Below are positions 32,061 through 44,080 of a DNA stretch of 64,000 bases, one piece after another. Each line of letters opens with the position of its first letter. Position 1 is the first letter of the stretch. Under the pieces are notes generated by a model, which saw only the letters and a program-made list of their open reading frames with translations, made no database searches and had not been told where the DNA came from. Origin of the DNA: Ceriagrion tenellum. Lineage: Eukaryota; Arthropoda; Insecta; Odonata; Coenagrionidae. Where the stretch lies: the NCBI GenBank assembly GCA_963169105.1, contig OY720643.1, positions 82,009,696 to 82,073,695 on the forward strand, given 5' to 3'. A program made the position numbers and the translations under genes.

Positions 32061-35000
32061 ACAGTCTCCATAACCACTAGGGAAAAATCTCGGTCCAATT
32101 ATTTAAATAAATCCTAGTTATTTCAATGGGGCACTGTAGATATTTACAACATTGTAGAAGGTTACACGTATCAAGAATACACGCCTGTCAATAATAAATA
32201 TGTATCACAATAGAAATGAGTTACAACGTATACAAGGCGACAGCGCGAGGAGAAGTTGGCGAGCTGTCTCATGCCGTAAAATATATGGGCACAGGAAGCC
32301 AGGGTACAGCGCCACTTAGTGGTGACTCTCGTAACCAGGTGCAGTGAATGAGCGCCCATTATGAATTTTATTCACTGCCCATTAAAACACAAACTACATT
32401 CACCTCAAATATAATAATGTATTCGTGCCAATCGGAACCAAAAATATAACATGATACGCAGCCATCGTATGGCAACTGAACATCCGATGTTGTCGAGGCA
32501 AAAAGAGAACTTCACCCTGTGAAATAAAGGACTTATTTCACTTCAAAAACTGAAACCGACAATGTTTCTGACAAAAACCTTGCTTCTCAACGTGGTTGGG
32601 GTGATTTTTCGTGTATTTGGGATTTTCGTGAAACAGCGTATGCGTTTACACGTTAATTATAATTAATGGCAGAAGTGAAATATATGCAATTCGTGCTTGA
32701 TAGTACGGTTGCCATTGTATTGCCAAAATATTGAAGAGGTTTCTCTGGATATTCAACACCATTTAAACAAGTTCTCTTATTACAGGCGATGAAATTACCG
32801 GGACTAGCAATGGTATTACATTTACGGAGTCACCCGCAAGTGAAATTGTGCTCCGTGGACTAATGAACGTAATCTAAAGGCACATGACATATACAACGAA
32901 AAATTCGATTACATACACAAATTTTCTTATAAATGCGAAATATTAATTTCCTATTAGAGCAATGGCTGCAAACTTTTCACCCCGATAAGGAAATTTTAAT
33001 AAATACATAAATATAATTTACAAATTGCTCACATTATTACACCCCGTCGAAAACTCAAGTCATGACATCTTTTAATAAGGGAATAATGTAAAATACATTT
33101 CTAGTATCATTTCCAATAATGCGTGTATCGTTCATTTCGTGTACTTTCATTATTCGCACCCAATAAACAGGTGTACTTAAATGCGATATGGTACAACAAT
33201 GTTTTCGACTCACTTGAAAAATTAATAATAATTGCACTCAATAACCAACGATTACCGCTTCACCTGCCTTTACTAATTCAGTTGCGCAGGCAGCATACTG
33301 AAAATATGGGTCGTGCAACACGAACCAGCACAAAAAATCCACCAGCATGGATGCAAGATTAACATTATGATTGAATGAGAAGATACACTATGAGATGAGT
33401 TGCAAGAGCGGTGCTGTAGGCGAGTAATAACAGAAAATATTCATGTTCGACCTTGAGATAAAGATATCGATAAATATTTAGAGGCAAGCCATAGTCAGGG
33501 CTCATTACAGGATTTACATGCTTCTCGATTTTGTATGAGCACGTGAATGTAAAACAACTACTAACTCTAGCAAAACGTACTGCTGAATATATCCAAAAAA
33601 ACGCACGGTAAAACCTCATTGAAAAGGCCAAATTTTCAATTTCTAAATCAGTTGGCAACTAACAAGATTGTAGACATTGATGAAAAACATCTAAGCAAAA
33701 GTATTGGTTTGAGTTTGAAAATTTACCTTGGAGTCCATATCGAACTACTTAGCACAAGTCAAACAAAGGCGAGAATGACAGAATTCAGTATCAAAGAAGT
33801 AAGTTCATTATAACAAACATTTCCTGGAAAATGCCTAGATATTCACAAAGAAAGTGGCAAAATAAAGAAATTCGCAGACTGCTCATCAAGTTCACCTAAG
33901 TCAGGGCAAGTCAAATTCAGCCATGTCAAGGCTTCATCCGAGCACAAAATTTTGTTTTTGCCTACCGTCAGAATCTGGTGGTCCTCATGCACCCGCGATC
34001 CCGGTAAGTCACACTTGCCCTGCCATCAGATTCCAAAGAGTTTAATGTTTTTAAGTTACACGAAAAAGCGCGAAGTGCCTCTCGTCACAGACTGAGAAAA
34101 ATGAGCAGATACACTTGAGCTAATAATGGAGTCGCAGATATTAAATTTTTAATTGCTCAACGAGACAAAGGATTAAAAAACGAAGTAGAATGGACGGGGA
34201 CAAACTATGGGAGCAGGAAATGAAACAATTCCAGCAAAATTAATGAGCGACCCGTAATGAAATGATTGCCCCAGGTAGTGAACAATTTAAAACGATCTGA
34301 AAAAAGAAAGTTTCCCGTGATAACTGGGACAGGCGGATTTCGCGAGCCAAGTTTTTTCCTAAGGCATTTCTGCTGTAGGTAATCAGAGAAAAAATGGCGC
34401 GGAGGATGCACAATTATCGTTGGAAGATATGTAAGATGAAATAGATGACAGCGAAATGTTAATTATACGGTAACAAAGACAAAAAAGTACAATAAAACTT
34501 AAATACCCGACAGAACACAATATAGTTGGATGACAAGCAGACGAGAACTAGCTGGTTGAGAGAGGGCATCTCTATATTAAGGGATATTATCGGAAGGTTT
34601 CCTGTTGCATCCTATCGGTATTTCTCCTCTTCTACTTAGCGTTCTCAGTAGTTGGGGTTGGCCTCTCTCTTTAGTCTTCTACATCCAGACAAATCTGGCG
34701 CATCTTCTCTCCTCTCTCCTTCCTAGAAACCTACTAGACACCATATCCCTCAAAACCAAATTGCACAGCATTACAATGAATTTAATGAGAGATATGAAAA
34801 ATATGATGTGAGAAACTGTAGAGGAGATACTGTTAGACATATCGTTAAACAATATTCCTTGCCTAGCTTTGCCGTAGTAGATATATCTCCTAGGGTATTG
34901 CAAGTACAGATACATATTAATTACAGTTAGGAGCCCTAAGTTTCACTGAAGTTTGCTTTACTCATTAACACTCAACATAATTATTAGGCTTGCTACGCCG

Positions 35001-35820
35001 CACAGTTACGTTACTTGTAGTTAGCTGCAAAATGTGTCGTTCATTCGGGTTACACCATCATCCATGTTTACATAAAGTATGAATTAAATTAGGCTACAAT
35101 GATCATTGACAGTTCAATGCCAAAAATGCTTCAAACTATATTTGCTAAGCAACGAAAATAGGGACTGAAGAGAAAAAAATACAGTGTCGATTAAACTGCA
35201 GTGCTCACAGCGGTCCGATAGCACATATTTTCTAAAATCATAAACTATTAAAGTGTATAAGCGTATTTCATTGGTGTCTGAGTGATCTAAATTAGACTAT
35301 TTTTGAGAATTTCATCCGAGGCCATTTAAGAATATATTTTATCGTAATGAATATAGACATTTATATCAGACAAATATGTGACGATTATTTGGAACTATAA
35401 TATTCCGGTAACTGAATATGCTGTGCAACCAAATCATTGAGTCGTCTCCGTACTCGATAGCGCCATATAGTATAGCCTTATGAGGAACCAAATAAGTAAG
35501 TACCAGGAGGGAAATAATATGGGCATAACGAAACTAGCCGAAAATATAAATGGTTGGTTGAAGTTATATTTGGGGCAGAATTTTAGTATAACGGGGTTCA
35601 GTACACCGGCTATTTGGAGTCGGATATCAGCATCAATTTAATGATGGGGTACATGTATTGCCTCAAGTCTTAATATAGGACAGAGATATAGATTTGATTG
35701 GAAGCTTTCTTTAACCCTCACAGTGCCATGGGCCGATTTATTGGCTTTCGGTCTTCAGGTTACAAGTGCCGCGCGTCGATATCATTTGCTTTTGAGATCA
35801 TATTCAGTTTATTCTCACCA
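32061..35820. other. No recognised feature
   Basis: 3.7 kb of AT-rich DNA. Small open frames (for example 33123-33362, 33365-33658, 34205-34411, 34605-34811) have no recognisable domains. I looked for RT motifs, tRNA boxes and inverted termini and found none I could support. Confidence 0.35.
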
Positions 35821-36070
35821 TACTGCAGTAATTAGGTGTATTTTTCAAGTGGTATAATACATTTCACAGACAAAAATATCATCTTATAGGAAACATGACA
35901 AAAACCTTTACGAGTATATATTAAAAAATAACTTCATAATAGTTTTACTGCAGTAATTAGATGTATTGTTCAAGTGGTATAATATATTTAACCAGCAAAA
36001 ATTATTAACTTCTTGGCAAAGTGAAAAAAACCTTTATGTGCATACATTAAAAAATAGCTTCACAATAGTT
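35821..36070. repeat. Tandem duplication, two 125-bp units
   Basis: TACTGCAGTAATTAG begins both 35821 and 35946. Each unit continues TGTATT-TTCAAGTGGTATAA and ends AAAAAATA-CTTCA-AATAGT. The units are clearly similar but diverged. AT-rich and non-coding. Confidence 0.75.
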
Positions 36071-36239
36071 TTTTGCTACGGCGTAACATATTATTTATAT
36101 ACCCTTGGCATTTCTGGCAAGTACCATTCAAGAGCAGACAGCACTGAGAAGGTTAAGGTTTCATCGGGATCAGAATCATTGACTCGACTTCGCGATGGTG
36201 AGAATAGACATGAGGAACATGATAAATGGGTCTGGAAAA

Positions 36240-36560
36240 GAATAGATAAAGAAAGAAATCTATATAATACTAGGCAGAGCGTGGAAGAAAAATAAATGCC
36301 AGAGAGAAATGTAGAGGTCCATGTATAAGGTGAGGTAGTAGATTATTAGAAGAAATATGATTCTGAAGGGTACTACTGAAGAAAAATCTTGGCAAATTTG
36401 GAGTGGAAGAAAAAGAATAGGCATATTAAATGAAAAAAGGTAGTATGATGAGCGAAATATTGGTTGATGAAAGAATAATTTAAATGCGAAATGGTGGATT
36501 GGTAACTTGCCATCGAAACTCGTGTGGGTGTCAGGCATTAGTCATATTTATAATATTTGT
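36240..36560 (+). pseudogene. Possible RTE-like LINE 3' end
   Basis: Across frames the translation suggests ILKGTTEEKSW, WSGRKRIGILNEK, YDER and WWIGNLPSK followed by a TCATATTTATAAT repeat. This is reminiscent of the end of endonuclease-RT proteins (G--EGKRG-GRKR-G-LD then Y-EMKR--ED). The match is weak, relies on frameshifts, and is not family R or K. It could be chance. Confidence 0.35.
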
Positions 36561-38219
36561 CATATTTATAATGTTTAGTTTTAAGGTAAGGTAAAATATA
36601 TAATATTAAGGAGGGATCTAGTGAAATGACCGGATTTTGACTTTAACAATGTATGTTTCCTCACCTTCAATTTCAGGATGATCAAAGTCCATTGGAAATG
36701 AGTTTTTAAACTACAATAAGGACACACAAGAAACTCTTTCTCTGCATCATTTTGTGATTATCCAGCATTCGTTAAAGAAACCCGCAAACGCTCCGTTACC
36801 TACAGCATACATAAAAGTTAACGGGGCGTTATTTAATGCTTGATTATACCAAGGACTGAATTCGTAATTTAACAGTCCGTTAGAAAACTCTGGGTTTACA
36901 TCACGGAGTAATGATCGAATGCGTTCTATTACTTTTCGTCGGTAATCAGAGCAAAAAAATGATCAAATGAGCATCGTAAATTGTAGTTGTATAAAAAATT
37001 TGATCATTCGCGTATTTTTGGAAGTATTAGATCAAAATTAAATCATTTATTCTTCCCAACATCTTCAACTATTTATGACACTTCATCACGGTATTAAAAT
37101 GTTGATTAAAAAGTCATGCAGATTTCTTTCATCAAACTTGTAAAACGTGAAACAAACAGAGAAACGTCAACATTGTGCTAAATCATCTTAATAAACCATA
37201 TCAAGACGAGAAAAAAATCATTGTATAATAACATACATGTATGAATGAAATTCGCGGGATGGCTTCCGAAAATAAGAGGTTAGGAGTTCAAATTATAATG
37301 ATGTCCTATACAAATGTTAGTAATCATTGCAAAGCAATCGACCACCAAGGGACCTATAGGTATATCAGAATTTAAGAGATGATACATAAAATTATTAGAC
37401 AGCCCACGGTAATCGACTATCCTTTAATCAATGAAACACTTTAACGCTTGTTTACGGCACATTATATAATATCTGCATCTTTTGCATAGCATGTTCTTTA
37501 GGAAAGCTATTTGTTTGCGAATAAAACGATCCAAATGAGAATCTGCGTAGAAAATGAGCGAATGGGAATGTAATCAATGGATTCAAATGTAATTTTTAAT
37601 GTACTATCGATAAAGTCTCTCGGATAACATCACCCAATCAAATAAATTTCCCCTTCCTCGTCTCTTCAAATGTTTTTCTATTTTGGTTCTCTTTTGCATC
37701 TTCCGGATGCACCGTATTGGTGGAAATTGATGACGTGAAGGACTTTTCGTCATAGACCCGCGGACTAAGCCGCAGCTTATCACGGTCGGGATTGAGGGCA
37801 ACAAGAACAGGAAGCGAACGCTATCTCGGTTTCGCTCGCCAGAATAAAATCATTCTCCCGGCAACAAACAGAATAGACACTCTGGAACCACGTCGAGTAA
37901 CTCGAGGAAAAACAAGGAATCTTCTTTAATTATTTCATCTCTACGGGTACGGATTGAAATGACAGTTCGTAATATGCTGATTCTCTGTGACTTGTGACCA
38001 TTTCATCCGGGCTGAATTTTCCCACTTCTTCAACGGTAAGTCTGTAATATGTGTGCCTAAACATGGCAGCAGACTGAGAAAGTAAAGAATGCTTTCGCTC
38101 TCTTGAAAATAATACAGAATAAATTAAATCAAACACCAGGCAGGAGCAGATAGTGCCGAACAACAAAACAGACAACAGCCAAGGTGCTGGTAAGGGTCTG
38201 AGAGACGTTGAGAGGTGCG
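36561..38219. other. No recognised feature
   Basis: AT-rich. Minus-strand open frames at 37604-37804 and 37930-38175 have no recognised domain. Confidence 0.35.
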
Positions 38220-38760
38220 AGGTCGGAGCGGAAAATTGGAAAGGGAGGAAGAAAAAAAGAATTTATATATACATGCAACGGTAGGGGTGAGAAGGAGAGA
38301 GGAAAGAATCTTTTAATTAAAGATGGCGTGCGGTCGTCTTGTAAGCGAAAGACACGGAGGAGGAGAAAAGTATAGCGCGGGGAGGGGGAGAGATGTTTGG
38401 TCAAACGGCCGGTAGAGGCGCTGCTTCCACCCCCTCCTTTCCGTGACGTCACACTTTCTCACCTCGCCTCCCCTCCATCGCTGACGCCCCTTCTCTCTCT
38501 GACTCCCCTCCATTCCCTCCTCAACCTTCCCGTGTGTTTTACCACTCTTAATCTCGGTCTCATTTCACGGCAACACTTTTTTATATCACTCCGCAATCTG
38601 CATTTCCTTCGTTCTTTTTTTCCTTTTTCTGCCTCTATCTCCAATTCTCTCTCTCTCCGCTGGTCGGCGAACTCTTACTTGCTTTTCTTATCTCCTCTCC
38701 TCGGGCCGCACAGTTTTATCCCTTTCCTTCCTTCCTCACTTTCTTTTTAACGTTATCCAC
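38220..38760. other. Strand-asymmetric purine/pyrimidine tract
   Basis: About 38220-38400 is purine-rich on the plus strand (GGGAGGAAGAAAAAAAG, GGGGAGGGGGAGAG), switching to strongly pyrimidine-rich at 38425-38760 (CTCCCCTCC, CTTCTCTCTCTGACTCCC). A palindromic GTGACGTCAC lies at the switch (about 38443), the core of a cAMP-response-type site. Open frames here (38397-38750 plus; 38129-38452 and 38313-38513 minus) reflect composition. It may be a promoter-like or 5' UTR region but no gene is visible. Confidence 0.45.
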
Positions 38761-39377
38761 CATCTCTCCACCGGAGACAACTTTTTTCCTCAATCTTTTT
38801 CCATCCGCATCTTGCAGAGCACGCGCGTATAAACATGCGTGCTTACACACGCGTAACACAAACAGGGAAAAAAACGACGAAATCTTAAAATTTTGAGAAA
38901 GCGCCACAATTCCACAGCAATGCGGAGATTTCTCTCGATGAAACTCTGGCGTAGCGATATTAAAGCTTAAAATATCGCATCGCGATTTACATTTTAATTA
39001 CTTATTTGTTATTTGTCCTAGGGTAGATCTTGGGAAGCAAAAGAGCGTGTGAACATCATAAGCACATCTTGGAGATAAAAATCAAGAAAAATACATAGCA
39101 TTCACAAAAATAAATTATAATACACTTGTGCTACAATACTTAATCAAAAGTTTACGTAAAAAATATGAGGACACAAGTATTTTTTAACGTATATTTTACC
39201 AGCATGTAATTTTGCTTCAATGAGATTAATCACTCATGTTCATCGGGTTGCACAAAATCGCTCATTGAGATGGATTATCATCTCACCGTGACGAATGGTT
39301 TCCCACCTCGCATGCTATCGCAGCATATAAAACAGAAGCCACGTCAAATTTCGCATCATATCGGTAATCAAAACCTG
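38761..39377. other. No recognised feature
   Basis: AT-rich, with ACGCG clusters at 38820-38850. No supported gene. Confidence 0.35.
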
Positions 39378-39500
39378 CATTACATCGACTGAAGCATGAT
39401 ATCCCACTGTGCCGCTAATAGTGTACCAAATTGCATTGAATGACCCATGATATTGCATTCATTATCGCATTACATATCTTAAATAATTATATTGCATGAC
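39378..39500. repeat. AT-rich dispersed repeat, copy 1 (partner 40450-40600)
   Basis: Shares TGCATTA-ACATCGAC, TGTGCCGCTAATA or CGTGCCGCTAATA and CATGATATT with 40450-40600 in the same orientation. GCAT/ATTACA motifs recur, suggesting old satellite-like DNA. Confidence 0.5.
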
Positions 39501-39699
39501 ATGTTGCACAATTAAATTTATCCTTAAATATTGTATAATATCATTCATTACATGCATTGCATACGCAGGGCGTTATATATCAAATTACTGCTATATTTAT
39601 ACAACAAAATCATAACAGCTCACACACAACATTGCTGGGAAAACCTACATATTTTCAGGAAAAATAAATTCCTAAAGTTATAGGTGCAAACACTTAGAT

Positions 39700-40090
39700 G
39701 TGTATTTAAGCCAAGATTTAAGGTGTGAGGCAAGGGTGGAGCACGTGTCGGAATAATCCTTTCAAACATTCAGTTGGGAGATGAGTAATCTAAAGGAAAG
39801 CAGTAAAACCACTAAGGATAATTCACATATGACTCTGATGAACCAATTTTGGAATATGCGTCATTAGTCTGGGACCTACTTGAAATGGGACAAAAAAACA
39901 TTGAGAAGGTACAAAGAGGGCAGCTACGTATGTAATGAGGAAACAGGACATGCAGAGTAACTAAACCTCTAAAAGTACTGGGATTGGATGCTCTAGGAAG
40001 AATAAGAAGAAATATAAATAGACCCTGCGGACTTAAGGGAGAAATATCATCATGGTGACTGAGAAGGAGAGTGGAACAATACAAATTTTA
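39700..40090 (+). pseudogene. LINE RT C-terminal fragment (CR1/L2-like, third family)
   Basis: Across frames: a decayed V-L--DLR-EARVEHVSG block (about 39700-39760), PILEYASLVWDLLEMGQKNI (about 39836-39895), EKVQRGQLRM, an NRTCRVTKPLKVLGLDALGR block (39945-40000), then RRRVEQYKFYG. This matches the LVRP-LEYAS-VWDP, L--VQRRAAR and LGW--L--RR order of CR1/L2-type RTs. Wording differs from family L, so it is another lineage. Stops are frequent. Confidence 0.65.
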
Positions 40091-40449
40091 TGGGAGTAAT
40101 GATCACCAATACTAGGTAAACTGCTGGTCGCAAAGGATCAATATAAACTTTTTCCTATCCTAAACAGGACTGTTGCGGATTGCGAAAGTCTTTCTGGAGA
40201 ACTATTCGAGTCCTTTCAGAGCAATATTGATCATTTTAAGAAATTCGCAGAAAATATATTTTTCAATAATTGATAGTTACTTTATTTTAATGTTCTGGTC
40301 CATTCCATATATTAAGTTGAAGATGCTGGTTATTAATCAGTTAAAAGTCTGTTATATATTTTGCATAAATATAACTAACTGGAAAATAACCTTCTTGTAA
40401 CAACCTTGAGTAATAATAATACTAAGAACGTATCGTATTATATATCCTA
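40091..40449. other. No recognised feature
   Basis: AT-rich; an open frame at 40173-40400 is low-complexity and unsupported. Confidence 0.4.
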
Positions 40450-40600
40450 CTGCATTATATACATCGACAATAGGATGATTCTATACCGTGCCGCTAATAC
40501 TTCAGGTTATGGATCGCATCGGAAATGCCATGATATTTAATATCATATCATATTACATTACAAACCCCATATAATTATAGAGCATTACATTGCGTGTCAT
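40450..40600. repeat. AT-rich dispersed repeat, copy 2 (partner 39378-39500)
   Basis: Second copy, about 1.07 kb downstream of the first. It flanks the LINE fragment at 39.7-40.1 kb, so the pair could record a local duplication. Confidence 0.5.
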
Positions 40601-42093
40601 ACTGCAAGAAACACGAGTTCCAACGCAATCCAATGAATCGTCCAGAAAAGGGGATGTATCGAATTGCTGGGTTGACGCAGAAGCGTTCATTTTCATTCAG
40701 CGTAGCGTTTCTTGTTTTTACAAGCTGAGCCTGTTTGGACTTAAAGACGTGTTCAGCAGATTTCTTCAAGCGTGGAATTAATAAACAACACATGGTTACG
40801 TGAGAGTCATGAAAAATGAAAAATAAGCACAGAATACCAATTACAGAAGCATGTAACTCATCTTAAATTTAAAAAAACTTTTATCGCAGACCGAGACCGT
40901 TATGAACTTAAGCAATAAACTAATACGTCTCAATTCGATATATCGCATAGGTCGGGCGATAAATAAATGAATGCCATATCTCTGGTGTATTGAAGTAGAC
41001 GCAACGAGACATCGCGCATCCATACTCTCTCTGCTTTCTGTTCTAATTTAATTCCACTTAATTTTCATTCCAGCTCGCTTTCCCCACAGTAATCTCTTTC
41101 ACCGTGGATTCCTATTCTCCGGCGTCGAGCCCAAACAATTTTCTTCTCTACACTCGCTCTCTGCTTTCCTCGAAGAGATTTTCAAAATCCTCCCGGAGCG
41201 TTCGCAATAGGGAAAATACACTCGAATCCTTACCCGACAGCTTGAAGTGGACAGGCGAGGCAGTCGCTTAAACTTCACATCGAATGAGCAGCACTGGTTT
41301 GCAAATTCCCGGTTGTGTTTTCCCGCCTGGATCTCCAACGCATAATAGAGTGGTACCTCGTTCATCCGAAGTAATAGGGACGAACTCCTGATTAAAAAAA
41401 GAGAGAATATACTTTTAAGGCATTAATATTACACTATTTGAAATATCAATGTGCCATTGGCACAATATGTCAACTAATTATGGTAGATGCACAGATTCAC
41501 CAAATAAGTAAACATTTCAGTTCCGAAGGCAAATTTGACGAAGTACAAAAGAGTCAAAGAAATAATTTTACAGGAACACATTAAAAATGGTAAATAATTA
41601 TCCAGGATTTAAAATGGATCAAATAATGGCGCCTTTCTTATATAAATAATCAAGTTTAGTTTGGAATTTAGCATTTTGAATCGATAGTTTGTTTTTGATA
41701 GCCTCAGCTTAGATTTGATTTGCTCAGTATTACGATTTTTGTGCCTGTGCTAATTTCTTTGCGAGGATGGTGGCTCAGCCACGGTAATTGCTATCATGGT
41801 GCCCATTCAAAATTTCCAAGTGTATAATGCAGTGCTTTCAACATATTCATGTACAGATTTTCGTTGTACTTTTCTTAGAAAAAAATCACACAATATGAAA
41901 CAATCTATTTCTGTTTGACTGATTGGATTTTTCTCGAAAACGGCTCTAATGATTGTAATGAAATGCTGGGACATTTTACACTGGTACGAGGGAATAAGTT
42001 AAAGAAGGTCTCACATTTGAGAAAATTCATATAATATGTTAAAGAATGAAATAAAAAAAGGGAAAATTCATGTGTTAAAGAATGAAATGAAGT
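40601..42093. other. No recognised feature
   Basis: The minus-strand open frame 41099-41365 (88 codons) is slightly GC-richer but has no domain I know. The rest is AT-rich. A short direct repeat, GTTAAAGAATGAAAT, occurs at about 42039 and 42073. Confidence 0.35.
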
Positions 42094-42760
42094 ATGATGA
42101 GAGCGAATGGTGAAGTAATTGAACAAGTGGGTGACTTTGTGTACTTAGGTAAAATGTTTGCGGATGATGATGGACGGATAGATGAGGAGATAAAGAGACG
42201 TACAAATGCTGGAAGGAAATTGGTAGATAGCATGTGGAGCATATCAAGGAATGAGTGCCTGTCAAAGGAATCGAAAATCGCCGTGTACAAAAGTGTACTT
42301 CTCCTCATTTTGTTGTATGGTAGTGAAACGTGGGTATGTCCGGAGAGACATAAGAGTTGTCTAAACGCCGTAGGTATGAGTTATCTGAGGAGTGTTTGGG
42401 GCAAAAGTAGGATGGATAGGGTCAGGGATGAGTGGGTAATAAACGAATGTGGGTTAAATGCTCCAGTAATGGATTAATATGAAAAGAGTGTGCTTTGTTA
42501 GTTTGGCCATGTTGAGAGAATGGATGAGAGTCGAATATTAAAACAGATATATAAGCGTGAAATGAATGGTGCGACAGGTAGAGGTAGACCGAGAAAGTTG
42601 TGGTTGAGGAAATTCTTAGGAGGAGGAATATCAGGAGTCTTTAAAACAGGAGGGCGTGTATGAAACAGTGTATGCGGGTAAATGAGGAAAAAGAGGTTTG
42701 CAAGGATAGGTCAGTATGGAGGAAATTATTGAAGCAGAGTCAGGGGTACAAATATGAATT
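42094..42760 (+). pseudogene. LINE RT C-terminal region, family K
   Basis: Open frame 42094-42477 (127 codons) encodes a post-catalytic RT region: GEVIEQVGDFVYLGKMFADD, DGRIDEEIKRRTNAGRKLVD, SKESKIAVYKSVLLLILLYG, SETWVCPERHKSCLNAVGMS, YLRSVWGKSRMDRVRDEWVI. After a stop, other frames continue FGHVERMDESRILKQIYKRE, MNGATGRGRPRKL and ESLKQEG, to about 42740. This is a widespread arthropod LINE type, commonly mis-annotated as a host gene. It is distinct from family R (shared YLG--F, RIDEEIKRR and LYGSETW only). The 127-codon open stretch makes it one of the less decayed relics, but it lacks the endonuclease and catalytic RT motifs. Confidence 0.85.
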
Positions 42761-43842
42761 TATGAGTGAAACTTTGAGACTGTGGCTACTCCGGAAGGGA
42801 ACAGCGTGATTGGTATGTATGTGTTAAAGAATTACTTTAAAAATCAACTTTTTAACATGTACCTTACAGGTAACCAAGCTGGCAACGGAACAAATAATGA
42901 AAGTAACCTAAAAGCAGATGTAACAGCATGCATGGAGAAACGCCAGTTATTGAAAATCCTCGCCTTTACATAGACACATGACGTTGACTTCAATGGAAAT
43001 ATCGAGAGTAGCAATATCTCCAATCGTATCGCAACTAGCAACACATCGTTCTGTTTACACATAATTTCCGTCTTTTTCCAAAAAATGGATGGCGGAAGTA
43101 AACACCGAATGTGATAATTACGAAAATCGAGCAAATTTGGCAAAAATGGCGTTTGCATATCGCTATTTGAGTCCCATAAGCATTCGTGGGTTAAATAAAT
43201 TCAAGTATAATAATAAAACATTATTACGTCTAATCAATTACGTCAATTGTGAAAATAATATTTATTATCTAATAAATATAGCAGATCGTATGCTGAGGCG
43301 AAAAAGGATATACTAGAGATAAATAGGCCCCTAAGAGTGGAGAAAACCGAGAGGAGATTCTCAGACATTCAGCAAAACCGACCTTAACCGGTTGGATACT
43401 TTAAAAAATAAAAAAAGTCATGAAGCCTACCATAGGGGTTCTTTAGCATTTAAAATATTTTCAAGCATAAATAAATATTCCATAAGCAACAATGAGTTCT
43501 CATCCTTATAATTGATTCGTTGCTTACATTTTAAATCTCCCTTTTCTGTCATGTGACCCATATTCCACGGGATGCGATGCAATTTTATCGCAGAATCGAT
43601 ATGCTACTTGCAGACAAAATAATAACCAGTCTATTTTCCTTGCAGGATGCATACGGGGTCTATAATCACCCCTATCGACCCCAACTACCATCAAAGTGCG
43701 TGCTTACACATCGATGTATCGTTTGCAAGCGACTTCCAAGGCTACATTTATGGAAGTGACTTCCATATGTAAACCCTCCTTTACAATGAAGGTTGTAAGG
43801 AAAGAACTATTTAATAATTTGAAACCTAATAATAATGATAAA
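42761..43842. other. No recognised feature
   Basis: Opposed open frames at 42782-42973, 42844-43158, 43089-43316 and 43553-43759 have no recognised domain. AT-rich. Confidence 0.35.
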
Positions 43843-44080
43843 AATTAATTTCAATTAACTTTGAAAATTCCGCAAAATATTTTTGTAAACCCTGCGCAAC
43901 CAGTTTCATCCGGTACATCATCATCAGGTAGAATATTTTACAAATACAATACAAATATAAGTACAAAGCTGTACAAAATACAAATTGTTCTTGCACCTGA
44001 TGATTCCCTAAAGGATTAGACCAATTGTGCAGAGCTACAAAAAGATTTTGTGGAATTAACAAAGTTACTTTTTATTAATA
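43843..44080. repeat. Inverted pair of hammerhead-like modules
   Basis: The left arm (read on the minus strand) has CTGATGA (43921-43927), a hairpin region, GAAAC (43903-43907), TGGTTGCGCAGGGTTT and ACAAAAATATTTTGCGGAAT. The right arm (plus strand) has CTGATGA (43997-44003), stem TCC/GGA, a decayed TTAGACC, AATTGTGCAGAGCT and ACAAAAAGATTTTGTGGAAT. Homology extends outward into TTAACAAAGTTA-type sequence on both sides. A 45-60-base AT-rich spacer separates the arms. Non-coding; a Penelope-like terminal repeat pair is possible. Confidence 0.65.

Noticed and set aside
38129..38750. Open frames in the purine/pyrimidine tract as genes
   Set aside because: Same reason: compositional open frames on both strands, no domain.
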